Part shown: one piece after another, positions 36,501-50,794 of the stretch
Numbering within the stretch: position 1 is the first letter of the stretch
Layout of the letters: the number at the start of each line of letters is the position of its first letter
NCBI GenBank assembly: GCA_040954595.2
Contig: CM082582.2
Span: 13,640,001-13,704,000 of the forward strand
Direction of reading: 5' to 3'
DNA: 64,000 nucleotides
Origin: Balanoglossus misakiensis
Taxonomy: Eukaryota; Hemichordata
Position numbers and translations under genes: made by a program
The notes under the pieces: model-generated
Told to the model about the DNA's origin: nothing
What the model saw: the letters and a program-made list of their open reading frames with translations, nothing else
Databases searched by the model: none

Positions 36501-39500
36501 CAGATCGGTTGCATTGCTTTTTAAGCTGCCATGACATTCTTTTGTGTACAAACAACCAAGAATTGTGCCCTCTTTGGTGGAACTCGAGTTGTTTCAAGTC
36601 TTCTGTTTTTGTGTGTATTTTACAGTGACGGTATTAGGTAGTGCTGAGACAATCTCTTCAAGAATTGATGTGGAGTTAGACACACCAAATGCATCCAGCA
36701 ACATTGCTAGTCGAGTGTTGCAATCAACTGTGGGCTGTGCAAGGTTGCATATACCGAAGGAATTGTTGAATAAGGTAAATATCTATTCCGTTCTCTTGAG
36801 GTACTTCTTTACAGTATGGTGCAAAATGATGTAAGGTACATGTCATACAACAGATGATTTTCATGACAATAAATATTAACTATTTCAGCCCCTGTTGTTA
36901 TCGGCACCAGTCGGCAAAACAGCTACTCAGTTTCTGCCTGTCAAGAATGCTGGAAATCTGATTTTGACTGTGGAACTCAAAGTGACCAAAGCACAGGAAT
37001 TCTACAGCGTAATTCCGTTATCCATGACACTCAAACCGAACGAAATGACGGATATTGTTGTGAAATTTACACCAGTAGATGCACCTGTAACCATTGACAG
37101 GTAATCTTAAACATTTATTGGATGCTATTGTACTAAACTTTTTAGTCTATTTGCAGTGAAAACCCCTCTCTCTTATGTGTTTGCCAAAAGGTTTGCCTAA
37201 TTTGCAAAGTCTTTGCATATTCTGCCGTATAGTGTACTCAACTTTACCTTCTGCTGTGGGTCTCTCAACTGAGTCCTTCCGCAAACATTTTCTCCATATT
37301 TTACAGTATGTTGTTAATGACAATTCAGCCAGATGGTCCAGAGTATGAAGTACAGTTGAAAGGTGAAGGGTCAACCCCAGGTCAGCCGACTACACACAGG
37401 GGTGTTCATGCTCTCGAGTTAGAACAGCCTGAAAAGAAAAATACTTTGTTGTGTAATAAACAGTTTGTTGCCTGGGGAGGAGTACCTGTTGGAAGAGCTT
37501 TGTAAGTAGAACTTAGTAGTTTTATGACATGGAAGTTTGTGGAACATTGGACATAAAATAGCATGATAAACATTGCTGCATTGAAATTCAGATGAAAAGA
37601 GTACCTTAGGTAACTCATTCAAAATGATATCTTAGTCTTTAGGTTTTGTTTCATACACAGACAACAAAGAGTCGTTCTAAGAAATGACTCACGAACTGAC
37701 ATGTTCAAGTTAAAAGTCTCAATCAAGGCCGAACATAGCGACTTCCAGGTAAGATTGCTGACACGTTGTTTTGGTAGAAAGAACTGATAATTGGAAAGTT
37801 TGTCAGGTTTGTTGGCTGAATTAGCCAGAAGGCACTAAAAAAATACTAAAATCAGCGGTTTTCACATACAGAGCTACATTTTTATCTTCTTCACAGCTTC
37901 AGAGTTCCTTTGGAGGGGAAGAAAACTTGGCTGACAACAGAGAAGTCATTCTGAAACCTCTGGAAGATTTCCCAGTACACATCTTATTTGCACCCACAAG
38001 TGTGACGTGTAGACAAGCCAAGCTGATAATGAGACCCAAGAATGGTGGTATGAAATATGTGGTGAGTGGAGGACGATATCACCTCTGGTTCTTATTTTGA
38101 TGATGGTATAAGGAGCATGTTTAACTCTTCTTTGAAACACCCCCTCCCCAAGGAGCATCGTTCTGTGCCAAATTTGACTGATTTTACTTTTTCCAGATCC
38201 CACTGACTGGCTATGGTGGCATCAGTAACTTGATTATTCAGGAGTTAGACACCATGGGCAGCACATATGTATCTAACCTGGGAACACTCAGCGAAGGGGA
38301 ACATAAGGTCACTCAGGTCAAAGTTCAAAACACAGGACCCAGGGCTGCTTTTGTCAAAGCTATAGCCTTTGAAGGTTGGTAGGCTCACTTACTGGTCTAA
38401 ATATGTAGAGAGTACTATGATAACCAAGTAAAATACAATTCTCAACACAACACAGCACAGAACAGAACAACTTGATTAATCTCTGTAATCTTGCTTGTAC
38501 TCTTACAGATCAGGTTGCAAAGACCAAATTATCCAAGTCGGTACTGATCATAGAACCCAGTGAGTTTGTGGTTCCAGCCAAGAATAAAGGCACAGTGACT
38601 GTAACATTGGTGTTGAATACGACTGACAGAGAGTCTTCCATATGTCTGACCAAATCCAGCGTGGTTGCGTCTGTTGGATTCTTCTATGGTGATGAAATTA
38701 CAAGACAGCAGTACAGAAGGTGATTAGACAGATGTGTAGAATTCAGAAGTGGCTCCACCTTTTGTTGTCAGGGTTGAAAGTCCTGGGAAGTGAAATCTAC
38801 TATTACTCAATCACTCCAGGAGTGTTTCATGATCTTACTGATTTTTGTGTCCTTTTTGTATCATTTTTTATTATCACAAGAGTCTACAAGAAATCCAGCT
38901 GTAAAGATGTCAAGCTATCAGAGAGTAACCCATTGAAAGGCGTTCATTTTGATGTACCGTACATGGGAGAGGATTACGTCTATGAAGGTGAGATTACAAT
39001 CTTTTCACTATTTAGACCAACCAGCTTGCAACTCAATATTGATCACGGTAAATTGGTATTGAAAAAACCTGTGTAAATACATGTAGCCCTTGAAGATTTA
39101 TTTAATTAAAATAACTTCAACCATACTCCTTCCTTTACAGTGAATGAACTGCCTCCACGACCCAACGATGTTCAGCTTTTCTTTTCCTGCATGTCCCGCA
39201 TGATGCTGGCATTGGTGGGAAATTCCGGCAGGGAAGCCATGGAAGCGGATGCAACCTGTATGTCAGTTGTGCCGGAATTGATTCCACACATGGATCAAAC
39301 CATGTTACCAACAACCAAGGAGAGGTGAGGTGTATGTGTTGTTTGTTTCATGCAGAATTGTTCATGTCAACCAGGGGAGTGGATTAGGGAGGCTTAGTGC
39401 TGAGTAAATTCCTTTTAGGAGAAATAACTTTCTACCACAACATAGTAACACTGTACTTTTCATTCATTCACAGATCTGCTGTGATGTCCCATGTGATGCA

Positions 39501-41885
39501 TACACCGCCCACTAGAGGGAGCAGTGTGTCAGAGACCAACACAGCCTTGTCTACAGGAACCATCAAATCAAGCGGTGAAGTCCACCAGGAACAGAGTGGG
39601 GAACCTACTCATTGGGAAGTCACACCACAGTTCATTATGCTGTCTGCAACCTCAGATCTGCAGGGCACTATCTCTAAATCTAGACTCCAACTTGTCAATT
39701 ATACAGATAGAAAACTCAGGTAAGTTTTCGACAAATCAGGAATGTACTTCAAAAATCTGGTGCTGGCATATATTGTGCACTAAAGATACTTGTTCCTGTT
39801 GCTGAATTTGACATCACACATTGCATGTTTTTATACAGAATGATGATATCTTCTAAATGCTTCTTGTTACAGTTTTGAAATGAATTGGCCCGGTCACTGC
39901 TTGACAGTATCTCCTCAGAATGGTTGCGTTGATGCCAGGAGTTTGTTGTTGATCTACGTCAGTTCTAATCCATCCATTATATCCAAGGGTATCCAGTTAC
40001 CATGGCGAGGATCCTTGTTCATCACGTGTGATGGTGTTAGTAAGGTAAAAGTTGGTTTTCTGAAACTTGGTAGTGTCTGAACCTGACCAATCAAAAACAC
40101 TAGAGTACTCGATATGGTATACCTCTTTCCTGACAGCCAAGCTTAAATTCTAACTTGCTTCTGCAGCACACTCGTTTTCTCACAGAGTGTTTCTTTCTCT
40201 CGCTTCAGGAAATCAAGGTTCAGATTCGATCAGACTTAGCCATGGACACCTCCCTCCAACCAGCACCACAGAGAGAACTGCAGATGTTAAAACCTAACAT
40301 GTTAGCAACGCCTGGTGTTCCAATTCCACAACCCAGTGGAGGATATCCTCCCGCCATCAAAGTGTTGGCTAAACGACTAGAATTTCCTGTCACAAGGACC
40401 GGTGAATCGACTGGTAATCAATGCTCTCTTTCTCTCTGACCTCTGAGATTGTAACCTTGCATGCCTTGCCTAAGATTTCAGATTGATTTCTTGGAGGATG
40501 TGCCTAATATTCATGTACATTCAAAATCCCAAAAGATGCATTAAAACCATGCTGTAATTTTCATTGCAGAAACCAACATAGAATTTGAGAGCACATCAAA
40601 TGATCTGCTGCGGTGGGGCTTGTCATCCATTGCACCAGCCTATGTGAAACAGAACAACAAGGATGTCTATAGGGCTACATACACCGCTTTCAGGTTTGCT
40701 AAGCAGGCAGGTACTATAGCACCTGGACAAACTGTTAAGGTAAGCTGTGTTTGTGTGTCTGTCTGTGTGTTGCAGCAAGGTCTGAAGAACTTGACACTGA
40801 ATTGATTTGTGACGTGTTCATTCTTTCACAGATTCCAGTCTCATTTCTTCCCAGAGATGTTGGCAGTTATGCTCAGTATTGGGAACTTGAGGTAAGATTG
40901 ATTGTATCATTAACTGATTTGGAGGCAAAACCTACAAGCATAAAGAACAGATCTCTCTCTTATCAGCAGCTACCAGTTTAACCGGTGATGTAATAAATTC
41001 TTTTTTCTTTTTTCCAGGTCAACTCCATTGAATCTGTATCCTTCAAAGTACAACAGACGAAAATCGAAGTTGCTGGAGAGAGTGTGAAAGCGGCATCTGC
41101 AGCCACCAAGACGCATCGTAGAGGACCCTTAGCACCGGGTGTTTTGGTCAAGAAAGATACACTGCCACCAACAACAGCACCATCATCAGCAACAGCATCT
41201 CTCCCTCCAGCTGCAACCAGTGCGAGTGACAGTGGTTATGTCAGTAAAAGTACTTTGTCAAAATCCAAGTAAGTTCTTCATTCATACAGAAGGATCCACA
41301 TTTTTGACACTGATGAATTTGTGGTGCATGATGACTGTTTATCAAAGATCTTTCTTGAGATTGAAACTGGGTGGCTATAGTGTTCATGGACATATTTATG
41401 AAGGAAATAACCAAGATTTGGTTTGATTTTTGTCAGAATTTCAGACATTCCAACAGAGAGTACATCCTATCTTGGTGTGGTGCTGCCTAAACAGTCCCTG
41501 GAATTTCCAACCACAGAAGCCGGCAAAGTCTCGAAACTTAAATTTCCCATTAAAAATGAAGGCACAATTCCTCACACGGTAAGTCTTATCTCTGATGTCA
41601 TTTTCATTATCCCTGAATAGGTTCTTCGAGATTTACAGTGATTTTTTTAATTTTCACCCCCAAGATTTTAATTTTGTTCTATTTTTTCTCTCACAGCTGA
41701 ACTTTGTGAATCCCCGCCCACCGTTTTACATCAACCACCACAGCTACTTGATGAAGCCCAGGCATTATGTTAGTTTACCCATCAGCTTCAAGCCAGACAT
41801 GCCTGGCAAGTATGAGTCTATGCTAGTTATTGCTACAGATGTTGAACATAGTCTGGTTGCCAAGCTCTATGGTGAGTGCGTCTAG
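27520..41885 (+). CDS. CEP192: Centrosomal protein of 192 kDa (SPD-2)
   Basis: 34 coding exons: 27520-27647, 28037-28096, 28889-29067, 29433-29624, 29863-29942, 30184-30603, 30719-31114, 31319-31544, 31767-31898, 31999-32067, 32192-32256, 32388-32588, 32809-32956, 33069-35410, 35582-35806, 36027-36152, 36279-36480, 36626-36774, 36889-37100, 37307-37501, 37661-37748, 37897-38061, 38197-38374, 38509-38719, 38881-38987, 39141-39324, 39474-39719, 39873-40044, 40209-40413, 40570-40739, 40832-40891, 41018-41268, 41437-41578, 41697-41885. All phases agree: 8115 nt, 2704 aa (human about 2537). CEP192 builds the pericentriolar scaffold, recruiting PLK4, PLK1 and Aurora A for centriole duplication and spindle assembly. 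Visible: PVAASTLAR at 28-36, matching the human PLK1-docking site around T44; an acidic patch near 300-312; GEVLTELAFQSS (about 592-603) and DAWGLHDG...FLGARSEVLG (about 668-710), which resemble the Aurora A-binding region; STIASAIAQAA (about 820-830); SP-rich repeats (about 1205-1257); and SPD-2/ASH Ig-like domains from about 1503 to the end (GELRYVGVCC, WGGVPVGRAL, RAAFVKAIAF, YGDEITRQQYRR, RPNDVQLFF). An in-frame TAA at 27490 supports this start. Confidence 0.97.
33069..35410 (+). other. CEP192: Giant CEP192 exon 14 (disordered central region)
   Basis: This 2342-nt exon encodes about 781 residues (766-1546), nearly a third of the protein, while most others are 60-250 nt. Apart from STIASAIAQAA near its start and the beginning of the SPD-2 domain at its end, it is low in hydrophobic residues and rich in S, P, K, R, T and Q. 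It includes several KSPGR/KSPTVSPRR/KKSPARSPGR units, which are potential proline-directed phosphosites. The ASH-domain part follows in 20 short exons. Confidence 0.9.
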
Positions 41886-44060
41886 AAAAAAGCTACAGTA
41901 GCCATGGTGGTCGCAAAACTCTCAAAGTTACCATTTTACGCCCACACTTGTTCAACTCGGATTGGAAGCTAACGTGGAGATGTGCTGATATTCATGTAAA
42001 AATGAATTCATATGCAGGTAATCCTTTAAACAGTTGTGACTCATGATTGACATGAGAATATGAAGATTGACATGTGGAAAACATGTGAACTTATATCTAT
42101 ATAGTGTCTATGACGTGTGTACTTACACAGTGTGTTTATATAAAATGAAATCATTGTATACTCATTCTGTTCAAATATGAGTATAAACAGTACTTCTCAA
42201 GAATGCCTATTTATTATTTAACACCAGGGTAAAAAGCAGATAGCTACAGCAGAATGCTTTAGAGCGTGCAACTTATTGATGTTTATAATTTGTGAGTGTC
42301 TGTATTTTTTTCATAAATTTATTTGTAATGTTTGGAGAGGCAGGCAGATTGTGGGTTTGGGTTTTCTGAGCACGATGTACAACTCATCTTATACGAAATA
42401 GTGTGTATCATGCATTTTCAGCCATTGTCACAATTCTTACACTTTTCTGTGATTATGCGATGGGAGTGTGAAGTAGGCCTTCATTTTCAATATTTTATAC
42501 CTGCATAGAAGATTCACTACAGAACAACTGATATTATGTATGAATAAAATGAACTCTGTAAAATTCAAACATACAAGAAAAGTATATGGAAGAGTTTTGT
42601 GGTGTTCTTCAGAGGGATCCATGAATGAATTATACAAGTGTGATATTTGAAACTGTATAAATGTAATATGTCCTTTATTTTTTGATGAGTACATTATGAA
42701 TGAATCTTTCTAACACCTGGGTGTAATTTTTCATCAAAAGGTAGTCTTGAAGACAGAGATAGGTGCTGCTGTATAGAAGCTATGCAAACAGAATACTGTA
42801 TTTTCAGTTTAGGACAGACATTGCAGTATTTTTGTAAGTTGTATTTATGCTTTAGAATCTTTCCTGAGTATACTGTCACTGATATTTGTTGTTATTTGAT
42901 CAAAAATTTTTGTTGCTAACGATACATGCACAGGTAAACACACTTTATAGGATAGGGTGCCTGGTGCTGACTTTGTTAGGGGGGCTCTTTTCCTTTCTGT
43001 ATGGATATGGCCATTGAGGGCGCTTTCAAAATGGGGACTGAGCTGAATATATGAACCAGACATTGTATCATAAGCCAGGACGACTGAAATTAAAGGTTTG
43101 TTTATCAAATTAGTCCATTAAGATATTTTTTAGGCAACACAAATATTACATGTTAATTTTGGGACAGGTTTATAGGATAAAACAACCACTTTTCACATAT
43201 ATTTTATTTCCAATGAGAGTACACATCCAAGTTTGTTTAGTTATCACATGTTGTTGGGAAATGATGTCAATATTTCATTGCCAGAATACAGATTATTGTC
43301 TCAGATAGGGAAATTACCACACATTAGTGTAAGCACTTTTGTTTTTGTGTTTCTGATCAAGATTAGGCTCTCATGTGACATTTTCGTCTGGCAACTAATT
43401 TATCAACCGATTCGGTTGCTACCATTAGATCAATCATTTGGTTTGTAATCTATGAGTCACATCACCAGTAGAGAAATTTCAATTTTGTTCAGAGACATGT
43501 TAGGCATACCAACATGCTCTGTGTTTCTCTCACAAACAGACTGACTGACCCCTGGGCAAGGCTTTACTTGTCCCAGTGTCATTCTCCATGCAACCAATGA
43601 ACTCCCTTTACTAGATTTGGAAGGGCGCCTTCAATGTATTGAGACATCTTTTTTGAGCCTTTTGTTTTTGCCATACACCCATCACAAATTACTAAAATGG
43701 GAAATCTGTAATACACTGTATTTCAAATGTTAACAATGTTCTCTTTGTAATTTGCTTAATATTTACCATTTTCTGAATATTTACTATAAAAAAGAGAATA
43801 TCAAGCTGTAAGATAAATAATAGTGCCAATCTGATTGCCAAAATGAAGTTCTATATAAAATTAAAGTTGTACATATGGATGTTAATTTATGGTGCGTACA
43901 CTGTTAGATTTAATTCCCTTGTCTAGAATTTTGAAGTGATATTTCATGAACATGAATTTGTCTATTTTTTGAAATTTACACTGCTGAGCAAACTTTGCAA
44001 ATCTACATGTAAATTGATGATGATTATGAATAAAATTTGATGAAACTTTTGAACTCTACA
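41886..44060 (+). other. CEP192 3' UTR region
   Basis: No coding exon after the TAG at 41883-41885. AATAAA at 42543-42548 and at 44029-44034 are candidate 3' ends. Between them is AT-rich sequence without recognisable features. Confidence 0.5.
44029..44034 (+). terminator. Candidate distal poly(A) signal of CEP192
   Basis: AATAAA in the context atgaataaaatttgatg, about 2.1 kb past the stop codon. A proximal AATAAA lies at 42543-42548. Which is used cannot be told from sequence. Confidence 0.35.
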
Positions 44061-44742
44061 TTATTTTATTTTTGTTTTTTTGATATTATAGTAATTGTCT
44101 GTCCTCTGCTTGCAAGTGTAAAGCAGACGTTAGGTACCCACCAATCCAGCAAAATCCCCAAATAACTTTTAGTTCCCTGAAGTAGCAACTCTGATGTGTG
44201 CTTTTTTTAACAGTTATCAGGATTCTGATAAAGGAAGTCTGATGCGGGAATATCAAGTGATTTATGCCGGAACAGTATAGATTGACTCGGCCGACAAAAA
44301 AGGTAAATGACGTGACTCCTCCACGCCCAGAAAAGTAGGTTGTCTGATTGATTCCCGGAATTGTAATACATGTACATGTACCGTCAAAGTATATCACAAG
44401 GGCTTGTGTATCCGTGTTGTGTGTGCGTGCATCTGTCTGTCTGAGTATATGTGCATTTGCCATTTTTGGTCAAATCATTAACTGCAAAAGGGTTGGACAG
44501 ACAGCTTTCATAGTTGGTGTGTTTGTATGTGTGTATGTCTCAACAATAGCTTACATGACTGCTGAAAGAATTTATCGTTATTTTTAAAGTACCATTTCTA
44601 CTTTGGTACCACACAGGGAAATCTATCCACCCATGTTGACATCACATTATTAAGGGATAAAAAAAGAGATCAGTTACGATGCTAATTATAGAGAGGGGCT
44701 GTGTTCATTGGTCAGTGGTTGTAACCAAGACAACACAATATG

Positions 44743-44752
44743 GTTGCCATGG
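44743..44752 (+). promoter_or_regulatory. X-box core 10-mer GTTGCCATGG
   Basis: The third exact copy of the 10-mer. The following bases TAGCC give an imperfect second half-site, so this is a weaker X-box candidate than the copies at 46890 and 50781. Confidence 0.2.
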
Positions 44753-45682
44753 TAGCCAGACATACTGCAGACAGTCCACCTCAGGCTGCTGTGTTTACAG
44801 CCCTCTTCAACTCAAACTGCTGTCTTGCAAACACTGCGCCCGAAATGATAAATGACACCAAAACTGGGGCAGGGGTCAGTGAATACCTTGTGGGCAGGTT
44901 TGGTGAGATAAACTGCAAAAAATGTGGTCAAGAGTACAATATATTAGTGTATAGGTCGATGTTACTTTCTGTCTTTTGAATCTCTCTGTTAATCAATAAC
45001 CAAAAATCTTGAGTGAAGTTTTGATAGAATCATGAGAATGAAACACCCGGTTTTGTCATGCCGTATCAGGCTGTAAAAATATCAGATTCAATGCTTTGGT
45101 CCTTATAGCCATTTCTTTCCAGACAAAATTCACTGATCCATAAAAAGCTAATAAATGCTATCATTATAACTCATTTTATTTATTGCAATAAAGTTATATG
45201 TTTCTAATTGAATTTGACATAGATATCTTCTGATCTGTGTCAAAGTTGTTGAAGTTGAAAGAGTTCCCAGCAACCTCTTTTCCATGATCCTTTCAACAAG
45301 TGTTATTATCACACTCTCCAATAGCAAATTCTTCAACATTATGGCCTGGTCCTATTCAGCCATTTTTGGGTTGTTCATCCGCTTGGAGTTCGGCTGTCAT
45401 CAGATGCAAACCTTGGAGTTTGTCCACAATTTTGATTTACCGTAACATTAGTCCCTTCTACCAGGTCAATACTTTAAGAAACATTATTGAAGCTATTTAG
45501 CGTGACTGATTTCATTCAACCATCTTTTCCGACAATGTTTTCTGATTTGAGAGAGGACATAACGTCATTGACAATGACTTTTTTGCAGTGTTTTGACTGT
45601 AATGTGATCCAGTTTGGAAGTTTGTACCTCTTTGTAGTGAAGACAGACTTCTTGTATGGCCTGATCTTTGATAGCATCTTTT

Positions 45683-45805
45683 ATTGGTTGAAAGTGATCA
45701 CATGATTGACACAGCCACTGAGTGATACTGCCAGGTATTTCACTGTGCACTGATTGGTTGAAAGTGGTCAGCTGGTTAATAACCACAGAGTGATTCTCGC
45801 AGGCC
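45683..45805. repeat. Diverged 70-bp tandem duplication
   Basis: ATTGGTTGAAAGTGATCA at 45683 recurs as ATTGGTTGAAAGTGGTCA at 45753. Matching downstream segments follow (gccactgagtgatactgcc against accacagagtgattctcgc). Each unit starts with a reversed-CCAAT-type ATTGGT. Confidence 0.6.
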
Positions 45806-46889
45806 AGTCCACCGAGCAAAAATTACTTTCAGTGTTTAAAGTTGGAAGGCTCATTCACAGTAATTGTGCTTGAAATCATACACCAGTGATTATAATAGTT
45901 TTGATGTTGATTTCAAAACTGAAATAACACCTAGTCAGAACTAAGGCAAGTGGTGTAACATCAGCCTATGAATTGCATGTTATCTTGATGAATCCTTTGA
46001 GCCGGTTCAATAAGAAGATCCTATGAGTCTCATTAAACTATTTTACATATGAGTACTTCCATTATCATCCAAGCTGGTATAACCATGACAATTTAGAAAG
46101 ATGTCTCCATGACTACATCATGGCAGCAGAAAGCATCTACATTTACATTTTTAAAACCTTCTGTGTTAAGTGAAAATATCACTTTGGCCTTAAATATGAC
46201 CGATAAAGAGATTGTTTTGAAACTCAAAATGAGTGAACTTTTCTCCAATGACTGGTGACATGACCATACCATCCCACATCATCCAGACAGTATGTGTTTT
46301 TCTGAGAGTATATGATCCGAGACTTTGGGTGACAAAATGTAGGACTCAGACAATTGTAAGTGAAGCTGTCACTGACATATAGAGTCTTTTATGCCAAGAA
46401 ATAAGCTTTTGAATTCACACCATTGCAGTGTATATGCACTGAAAGGCACATCCTTGAACTAAAGTCAATACCTGTGAGTTCACTGACCTCGATAAGGTCA
46501 CAAGGTCAATAACCGGGAAAGACACCAGACAGTCCCTCATTAAAAACCCATATTGCTTTCAAACGCAGGTCAAGTTTCATCACATTATAACAGTCACGGA
46601 GCTGTCACTGACAGGAACAGACTGCTCAGAAGGATCTTATTAATTAGTGTTGAGAGAAAGAAAGATATCAGATGGATGTATGAAACCCTTACTTTTTGGG
46701 AGGAGCCAGCATTTGATACAGCCTGTTCTTCTTTGCTGGAATACACATCTATTTTTTACAGTTGAGAGAAATTAATAACCAGAGACATGCACACTGTGGT
46801 ACCGTTGCATAGTTACAAACCACTGATGGACTGCTTGGTGCTCACAGTGTCATACTGGCGTAGTTGTCCCCCATGTTGTCGAACTCCTT

Positions 46890-46903
46890 GTTGCCATGGA
46901 GAC
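46890..46903 (+). promoter_or_regulatory. X-box (RFX) motif, full consensus
   Basis: GTTGCC AT GGAGAC fits the RFX X-box pattern at every constrained position with a 2-base spacer. It lies in gene-free DNA between CEP192 and CIMIP1, about 16 kb from the CIMIP1 promoter. Confidence 0.35.
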
Positions 46904-49900
46904 CAGTGAACTCCTCAACTGCTGAATTGAGTACATTCACCCCAAATGAGAAATCTTAGCTTTCATGGACTAACAATGGATTGCCTCTGATATTTATTTT
47001 GCCTTCAACAGCGCAAGGCCTCCACAATCCATAAGTAGAATTGATCTTGTGAGATTAGGCCACTTTTGAATTTTACAATCCTGGATCAAAAAATCAAATA
47101 CACCATTTTTATTTGAAATAGTACTTACAGACAAAATAGCTATTTTTGTATTGTAGTCAAAAGAAATTTAAAATTGCTGATTATAAATTCAGCATTGTCA
47201 ACTTGTTTTTCAGTAAATTTTAAATATGTTTCAATTTTCTTTTTTCTCATAAATTATTTTCATTTTTTGATTATAAATGTTTACTTGAGCTTTTATGTTG
47301 AAGACGACCACACGAAGTTTGCCATAATCGGACTGCTTTCAAACCATATCACAATTTTTTACTTAGAACTATAGTCACTTTGAAAACTTTAGTCTGGTAT
47401 CTCTCAACAGTGTGGTTTGTCTTATGTGTACAGGAAATAGGAGGCAAAAGGGTTAAACTGTCTGGGGCTTTGCTTGTATGCATGTACACAGAAAACTTGA
47501 AGACAAAAAGCAAAAGCTTTCCTGTACAATTCCCTGGAGCTGTGACCTGAATGACCCAACCCTATCATTAGCAGCACACGTTGTATAAATTAATAAACAA
47601 ACAAATGATTTGCTAGATTTGAGAACATGAAACACAACTCCCAGAGACTGCAGTTTGGGGATGGTTGAAATTCCAACCTAGCCAGGGACTAAATTCATGA
47701 GATAAGCTCATAAATTCAGTGCGTTGTAGTCCCTGGTTTGTGAGTGTCCCTGCCAGCAAGAAATGTTGCGTATTTGGAGCAGATATTTTCAATAATTCTT
47801 AGATATTGGTTACTGGGTCATACATAGTAGAGTGCTTTTTCTGATTTTGCATCTATACCTGTACTGAAACATGTCTTTGTTGAAATTGGATATGGTGGAC
47901 AACAACAGGCCTGCAGACTGTTTGCGTGTGCCCAGGGCAAGGAAAAGCTTTTTGTAGAGACTGCTTTATTCTGTCAGCTGTTGCTGTTTTAAATATGAAG
48001 ATGACAAAACGCGATAGATTTGGTGGAAATATGTGTCGTCACAAAAAAGATGCCATGCATGGTCTGGTCAGATACAACATGTGTGACATCACAGAGCATT
48101 GCATAACGGATTAGGTTACTCAGCAAATATAAACTGTTGCACATAATATCAACAGACTCCACAACTTTGAATTGTTTGAATAAGAGATAATGTCCAAATT
48201 TTGCTGATTTTGCACAATACTGTGACGCACAAATGTAAACTGTGATGCATAAGTGAACACTGTGAAGTGAAGAACCAAACAGCAATCATCAGATCAAACA
48301 AGTCTTACAAAATACAATGAAACTTTAAACCATCACCTCTCCCAAACATTTTCCATTCTCCATTTGCAGGTCTATTAATAGTTCCTTACGTGACATGCAG
48401 CTGCTGAAAGTTAATCCTTTCGAAAAAATATTGTATCACTGATACAACAAAGCAGATGAAACTTAGAGCAATGAACCTAAAAATGTCATGAAGCATTTGT
48501 CACTCGTGCCACCTGTTTAAAAAGTTATCAAACCGATTTTAGTTTTGAAAGGGAAATGGTAAGGTGAAAAAATATGTTCCTCGGAATTGCCAACTTTTGT
48601 TTTATCAATGTGTGTTCGTCACGCCTAAAATAAAAATTTCAGGCCAAGTCATATTTTAAAATCAGGAGAGTAATAAAGCAAAGTTGTTCCAAGCAACATA
48701 TTTGCCAGTTAAAGTATGATCTAGAAGAATAGGATTGTAGTGGTGACCAGCTGTTGACTTGTTTTATGACCCTAAAGCGTATCCTGTATATTAAAATTTG
48801 ACTTTTTTCCAAGAAAACCAGTAATAAAATTTCAGCCCACACATCATCGATCATAATTCATTGTTTTTTGAGCAGTATACAAATCATTGTCTACTTCCTG
48901 TAATGAAATTGGTCTTCTTGTGAAGCTCATGTTTCGTTGTAGATATGATATTCTGCTCTTTCAAGTACACATCATTGACATCAAATCATTACAAAAGCCT
49001 GTAAATAAATACCTTATTTTTTGATACTCTTGTACTGTGCTGTAATCATTGCTCAAAGACAGCTTGTCTCTTTTGTGATCATCAGAGTCCAACATTTGGT
49101 GTGCCAAGAATCCTCATATCGATTCTTCAGTGGTGGAATTTTTCATTGCTCCTAAAATAATTAATGGCAAAGATATAAGGCAAGATAGATAACAGCGACT
49201 CACAGGTCGCGATACGTTATGATTTTGAAAGCAGATCTACTTCAGGTCAACAAATGAAAGGGATGAATGGATGCTGTTAAAGTGTTTCTGAGAGGGAAAG
49301 CAGACATGTTGTCCAGACAAGGCTTTGTGTTTCTACATGTTGATTTAATTTCTATAATACTCACCCGATGATCAGGTTTATTTGGTCTCCGTTCCCAGAC
49401 AGCCGTTGTAATTCATCCCTTCCCATAATTCCCAGACCGGCGTTTTACCGACTGATCATTGTTATGAATGATTTTGATATTAAAACGCCGCCAGACAACC
49501 AGAACAAGGATTAACCCCTTTTATGTGCTGCATGACTCTATCTCCACTGCTATTTTGGCATCATAAATTTTGCAGTCTCCCCTAGTCTTCCTTGCCATTT
49601 ACCAATCCATTACAACCACAACGGGAAATGTAAGCAGTCGTTTGCTATTTTCTCATTACAAGTATAGATACAACATGTTAGTCTGGTCTGCTTACTCGAC
49701 TCTGACATTATCCAATTATTTCATGTGAAATTGTACTTTGAAGAAAATGATTATTCAGCACCACAAAATTGCAGTGGAATTTCACTGGTTTGATTTTTTT
49801 TATGTATGGTACACTGCTGAAGACCCCCCTTTCCCGCCTTGTGATTTCCTTGTGCAAATAGTGTCTGTTTTATGATTAAGGCACAGAGCTCAGCATAGAT

Positions 49901-50780
49901 TATATAAAAATATTGATTTGATTGGCACAAAAAACAAGACAGCACTTTCTTAGGTGACTGTACGTGACTCCACAAAGCGTGTTTCAGATTTTATCATTTA
50001 CAGATAGAGATAACAGCCAGAGACAAATGACACTCTAAAATTTAAACCCCTAGTAAGAACCAGAGACATTTTTCAATCACTGTATGGCTTACGCTTTTGG
50101 AAGCCATCAATCCAAAGGTCAATTCAGCATTTGGAGGTGAAACTAAATTTTCCCTTGAAATTTTCACATCAATTTTGCTGTTTTCTCTGTTACAAACTTG
50201 TCATGCAACATTTGTCATGAAATAGATGATAATTTATAAGCACAAACAATGAAAGTTCTTGGGGGAGTGATTGAAATTTCTCTGTTTCTCATTTTAAACA
50301 AATTAAATTTTGAAAATGCATTGCAAAATAATAGCCACTTGAACTCTGAAACAACATGTAACCTAGAATTCTTGTAAGTGCGTCATAAACTCACTGCAAT
50401 TATCTCAACATTAAAACCATTACTAGGGCATTGCCTGAGAGTCACAATGGCATACATCTTTTATTGGTGGAAGTCAAACTCAGTGCCTGCAATGTCCAGG
50501 GTATTGTCTGCACTCACTAATAACTAATATCCAAACAGCTGTTAAATTTGCAGTGAGGTATCTACATTGTATGACTATAACATTCTGCAACATCTGCGAA
50601 TTTAGTCTAAAGTCTAAATGTCAAATTTAGAAGTCCCTAATTTTGCAATAATTTCAAATCTGCATGCAACGGTACTGCATCAAATTTAGTTTGCAGACAG
50701 GAATTTGGCGTTGGGAGATTGTTGCTGGTTTCTCTGACCTGCAGGTATCATCACATGCACTTCAACACGTGCAAGTATTA

Positions 50781-50794
50781 GTTGCCATGGTGAC
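50781..50794 (+). promoter_or_regulatory. X-box (RFX) motif, full consensus
   Basis: GTTGCC AT GGTGAC fits the X-box pattern at every constrained position. It is the fifth copy of the GTTGCCATGG core and is followed by a short CAGA tandem. Confidence 0.35.

Noticed and set aside
39509-39524. CTCF-like CCACTAGAGGGAGCAG
   Set aside because: It lies inside a CEP192 coding exon and breaks the core consensus at one position (GGA for GGC), so I do not list it as a regulatory feature.
44740-44979. A 79-codon plus-strand frame with two C-x-x-C-like pairs
   Set aside because: No family match and no neighbouring exons. It begins inside the repeated GTTGCCATGG motif, which suggests non-coding DNA.
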